15,659 bases of DNA from CAYLLT01 sp964591605 (GTDB taxonomy: Bacteria > Planctomycetota > Phycisphaerae > UBA1845 > PWPN01). Of this stretch, positions 12,929 to 15,659 are shown one piece after another. The translations under genes and the position numbers were made by a program. Where the stretch lies: positions 1-15,659 of the forward strand of contig CAZQEN010000168.1 in assembly GCA_964591605.1 (NCBI GenBank), read 5' to 3'. A model generated the notes under the pieces. That model saw nothing but the letters and a program-made list of their open reading frames with translations, ran no database searches and had not been told where the DNA came from. The first letter of the stretch is position 1. Each line of letters begins with the position of its first letter.

Positions 12929-15061
12929 CTGTCCGGCACCAGTGAACTTCAATCCGCAACGCGGAGTCATACCGCGGGTACCGCCACGGCCGTCGGGATC
13001 TCCGCCAATCGCTCAGAGGGTGTGTCATGCCGCCCGACGCCGGCCCGACGTGGAACGCGGACTCACCGGCTGCTCGTACCGCTGCTGCTTGCGGCCGGAG
13101 TCGTGCTCGCGGTCAACTCGCTTCGCCAGGACAGCATCACCTACGACGAGACGAGCCACCTCACAGCGGGCATGAGCTATCTGCTGACGGGTGATTTCCG
13201 CCTCTCGCCCGATCATCCACCACTGGCACGCGTCTGGTGTGCGCTGCCTCTTCTGCTGGCACGACAGCAATGGCCGCCGCAGGACGCCCCGAGTTGGGAA
13301 ACCGCGCATGTGTGGAGCTTCGGCCGCGAGTGGCTCTTCAAATACAACGACGGTGAGCGGCTGGTGCAGATCGGCCGCTGCATGATGGTCATCCTGTACG
13401 CCGTCACATGCCTGGCGATTTACGCGACGGCGCGCCGGCTGTTCGGGGGCGGACCCGCCCTGCTCGCCCTGGCCCTGGCGGTGTTCAGCACCACCATGCT
13501 CGCCCACGGCCGGCTCATCACGACCGACATGCCGGTCACGCTCATGTTCCTGCTCACCCTGCTGGCGGTCAGCCGGCTGCTGCGGGGCGTCACGATGGGG
13601 AGATTGCTCATCACGGGCGTGTCGCTGGGGGCCCTGAGCGTCACGAAGTTCTCTTCGCCGCTGATTCTGCCCGCCGTGGCGGTCATCGGTCTGTATGTGG
13701 TGCTGCGCCGCGAGCCGCTGCTGCTCTCGAGGAGGCTTTCGCTCCGGCGAGCCGCCGAGGACAGCCGGACCGAAGGGGAAGAACCCTCGGACAGCGGTAC
13801 CCCACTCCGGGACAAGGGGGCCGACTCACCCGCGAGCCCGTACGTGGCCGTGGATGATCGCATCGCCCGTGCGGCGGTGCTGATCGGCGCGGGCGCCGTT
13901 GTGCTGCTCGTGGCATGGGCGACGATCTGGACGTGCTTCCTGTGGCGGTATTCATCGGTGCCGGCCTCCCACCGGACGTTCGAGCTGACTCTGATCCAGA
14001 CCGGCATCTGGGACAACATGCTCTTCGAGGCCAGCGGGGGCGGGTGGAGCCCGACGCTCTGGTTTCTCGAGCTGGCCAAAGACCATAAGCTGCTGCCGGA
14101 GGGCTACCTCTATGGAATGGCATACACCCTTGGCACCACCCAGGCGCGACCCTCCTATCTGATGGGCGAATACTCGGATCACGGCTGGCGGACCTATTTC
14201 CCGATCGCCTTCGGCCTCAAGACCGAGATTCCGCTCCTGGTTCTCCTCGGGTCGGGAATCGCGGCGCTCGCCCTGCGCCGGCTGCGTCCGCGCGATCCGC
14301 TGCTTTTCTGGACGCTGGTCAGTTTTGCCGCCGTCTACGGACTCTCAGCCATTAACACAAACCTGAACATCGGCCATCGGCATCTGCTCCCGCTCTATCC
14401 GCTCATCTTCATCGTGGCGGGCGGCTCGCTGGCCCTGGTCGGGCGGCGATGGTGGGTCGCGATGCCGATCGTGCTGGCTGCGTGGCTGGTGATCGAAAAC
14501 GCCTCGATCTATCCGCATTACCTGTGCTACTTCAACCAGTTCGTCGGCGGGCCGAAGCAGGGACACGAGTATCTCGCTGACAGCAACCTCGACTGGGGCC
14601 AGGATCTCAAACGGCTCGCCGCCTGGGTCCGCGAGCATCCCGACAGCCGACCGGTCAAGATCGCCTACTGCGGGTCGGCCAACCCGGCGAACTACGGCTT
14701 CGCGTGCGAGATGCTCCCCAGCACGTATCCGTTCGCATCGCCGGCCAGCCTCACGCCCGGAATCTACGTGATCAGCGTCAACCAGTTGCTCGGGATCTAC
14801 ACGCCCCAGATTCGAGATGAGTTCTGGGCGGACCCGTCCCGGAGGCTGGAAGCTCCGGCGACGCAGGAATCCGCCCTGGCGGGCATGCTCAAACTGCCGA
14901 AAATCGAGCAGTTGCAGGATCCGACGCCCCGACCGCTGTTCCTCGAGCAATGCCGGCTCATCAACCGCCTCCGTCACCGCCCGCCGGACGCGCGCATCGG
15001 ATACTCCCTCTTCGTGTACCAGTTGGATGAGCAGGAGATTCGATCGCTGCTGGCGGAGTGA
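12929..15061 (+). CDS. GT39/PMT-type membrane glycosyltransferase
   Basis: Large multi-helix membrane protein (710 residues from the chosen start) of the GT-C fold, ArnT/PMT-like. Such enzymes move a sugar from a polyprenyl-phosphate carrier to a lipid, glycan or protein on the outer face of the membrane. Helix 1 (LLVPLLLAAGVVLAVNSL) is followed at once by the catalytic DSITYDETSHLTAG (Asp73-Glu74), then SPDHPPLAR, typical of this family. NTNLNIGHRHLLPLYPLIF and the C-terminal ADSNLDWGQDLKRLAAWV also fit. A hydrophilic stretch at about 272-308 is low-complexity and hairpin-rich at DNA level. The start is uncertain. CTG 12929 has AAGGAG with 6-nt spacing and is preferred. TTG 12854 lies in a hairpin loop, and GTG 13022 is a shorter alternative. 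It could be a separate unit from the ABC genes, 145 bp downstream of the permease. Acceptor and donor are unknown. Confidence 0.88.
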   Translation: MSGTSELQSATRSHTAGTATAVGISANRSEGVSCRPTPARRGTRTHRLLVPLLLAAGVVLAVNSLRQDSITYDETSHLTAGMSYLLTGDFRLSPDHPPLARVWCALPLLLARQQWPPQDAPSWETAHVWSFGREWLFKYNDGERLVQIGRCMMVILYAVTCLAIYATARRLFGGGPALLALALAVFSTTMLAHGRLITTDMPVTLMFLLTLLAVSRLLRGVTMGRLLITGVSLGALSVTKFSSPLILPAVAVIGLYVVLRREPLLLSRRLSLRRAAEDSRTEGEEPSDSGTPLRDKGADSPASPYVAVDDRIARAAVLIGAGAVVLLVAWATIWTCFLWRYSSVPASHRTFELTLIQTGIWDNMLFEASGGGWSPTLWFLELAKDHKLLPEGYLYGMAYTLGTTQARPSYLMGEYSDHGWRTYFPIAFGLKTEIPLLVLLGSGIAALALRRLRPRDPLLFWTLVSFAAVYGLSAINTNLNIGHRHLLPLYPLIFIVAGGSLALVGRRWWVAMPIVLAAWLVIENASIYPHYLCYFNQFVGGPKQGHEYLADSNLDWGQDLKRLAAWVREHPDSRPVKIAYCGSANPANYGFACEMLPSTYPFASPASLTPGIYVISVNQLLGIYTPQIRDEFWADPSRRLEAPATQESALAGMLKLPKIEQLQDPTPRPLFLEQCRLINRLRHRPPDARIGYSLFVYQLDEQEIRSLLAE
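13759..13822. repeat. Hairpin-rich segment inside the glycosyltransferase gene
   Basis: GGACAGC occurs at 13759-13765 and again at 13789-13795. Between them CCGAAGGG (13770-13777) pairs with CCCTCGG (13784-13790) with one bulge. Then CCCC (13800-13803) can pair with GGGG (13816-13819). The segment encodes a polar, Ser/Glu/Asp-rich loop between membrane helices. It may be another in-frame repeat insert, but the pairing is weaker than in the other elements. Confidence 0.35.
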
Positions 15062-15087
15062 GTGCCCGGGGCCGCAGCCGCAGCGCG

Positions 15088-15659
15088 TCAATCCTGGTCG
15101 ATTTCCAGATCCTCGACCTCGGGCTCGACGATCTGGTCCTCGTATTTGGGCACCTCGGGCTCGGGCACTGCCTGCAGCAGCCGCTGCACGATCTCGACCG
15201 AATCCACGCCCTCCGCCTGTGCGGCGAAGTTGCAGGCGATGCGATGCCGCATGACCGGCACGGCCGCATCGCGGATGTCGGCCAGGCTCACCGTGAAGCG
15301 CCCGGACATCGCGGCGAATGCCTTGCCCGCCAGAATGAGCGCCTGACCCGCCCGCGGGCCCGCGCCCCAGTCCACCATCTTGCGGACAAACGGCGGCGCG
15401 CTGGGATCTTTCGGACGCGACGCCCGGACCAGCCGCGATACGTACTGAATGACGTAATCGCTCGCCGGTACGTGGGCGATCAGCTTCTGCATGTTCACGA
15501 GCTGCTGGGAATTGAGAACCTTGTCGAGCTCGACGCTCCGCACCGACGTCGTTTCCGAGAGAATCCGCTCCTCGTCGCGCACGCTCGGATAGTCCACCCA
15601 GATGTTGAACATGAACCGGTCGAGCTGGGCCTCGGGGAGCGGGTAGGTGCCTTCCTGTT
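15088..15659 (-). CDS. MoxR-family AAA+ ATPase, C-terminal part (cut by window edge)
   Basis: The minus-strand frame is open to the window edge, so the N-terminal ATP-binding Walker motifs lie outside. The first visible residues, QEGTYPLPEAQLDRFMFNI, are the well-known MoxR region around sensor 1/the arginine finger: E-G-T-Y-P-L-P-E-A-Q-L-D-R-F. They are followed by the lid domain (VRRASR-like: YVSRLVRASRPKDP, WGAGPRAGQALILAGKA, LADIRDAAVPVMRHRI). The C-terminus is an acidic tail (EPEVEDLEIDQD). MoxR ATPases act as chaperone-like maturation factors, typically beside DUF58 and VWA-domain proteins, which would lie beyond the window. The gene converges on the glycosyltransferase with 26 bp between stops, in which I see no clear terminator. 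The internal ATG at 15612 is not the start, because the frame continues upstream with family-conserved residues. Confidence 0.95.
   Translation of the reverse strand, partial: QEGTYPLPEAQLDRFMFNIWVDYPSVRDEERILSETTSVRSVELDKVLNSQQLVNMQKLIAHVPASDYVIQYVSRLVRASRPKDPSAPPFVRKMVDWGAGPRAGQALILAGKAFAAMSGRFTVSLADIRDAAVPVMRHRIACNFAAQAEGVDSVEIVQRLLQAVPEPEVPKYEDQIVEPEVEDLEIDQD

Overview
The window looks like a scaffold from a GC-rich Planctomycetota-like genome, possibly a metagenome assembly. The inference rests on several things: high GC, TTG/GTG starts, paired SSS-family symporters, lipoprotein-type sugar-binding proteins, many palindromic repeats, and an assembly gap flanked by an exact 55-bp duplicate. 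The phylum is inferred from gene style and is not proven.

Layout. Left part (1-3400): the N-terminus of an unidentified lipoprotein (minus strand, cut by the window edge), a 73-bp palindromic element, serA (minus strand), then a two-gene toxin-antitoxin-like module on the plus strand. That module is a ribbon-helix-helix protein plus a DUF6036-type nucleotidyltransferase, preceded by a perfect 10-bp-arm palindrome. Next comes proC, which carries an in-frame GC-rich palindromic insert.

Middle part (4364-8866): an 85-bp repeat that can fold as a four-way cloverleaf, then a cluster of two large SSS-family sodium/solute symporters on either side of a 71-residue, two-helix, His-rich membrane protein. 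Both symporters carry unusual insertions. The first has a loop of about 170 residues. The second has a winged-helix-like segment of about 70 residues in the loop before the conserved sodium-site helix.

Right part (8867-15659): a 480-bp intergenic island of 16-nt tandem repeats and hairpins, then two tandem paralogous sugar-binding lipoproteins and an RbsC-type permease with no ABC ATPase gene beside them. The second binding protein contains another copy of the 85-bp repeat, in frame, just after its lipidated cysteine. It is also interrupted by a 100-N gap that is almost certainly an assembly artefact. A GT39/PMT-type membrane glycosyltransferase follows, and a convergent, truncated MoxR AAA+ ATPase closes the window.

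How they fit together: the two symporters, the two binding proteins and the permease suggest a locus for uptake of a small organic solute, probably a sugar. serA and proC are amino-acid biosynthesis housekeeping genes with no evident link to it. The most distinctive property of the region is the set of structured palindromic repeats, found both between genes and, in frame, inside genes.
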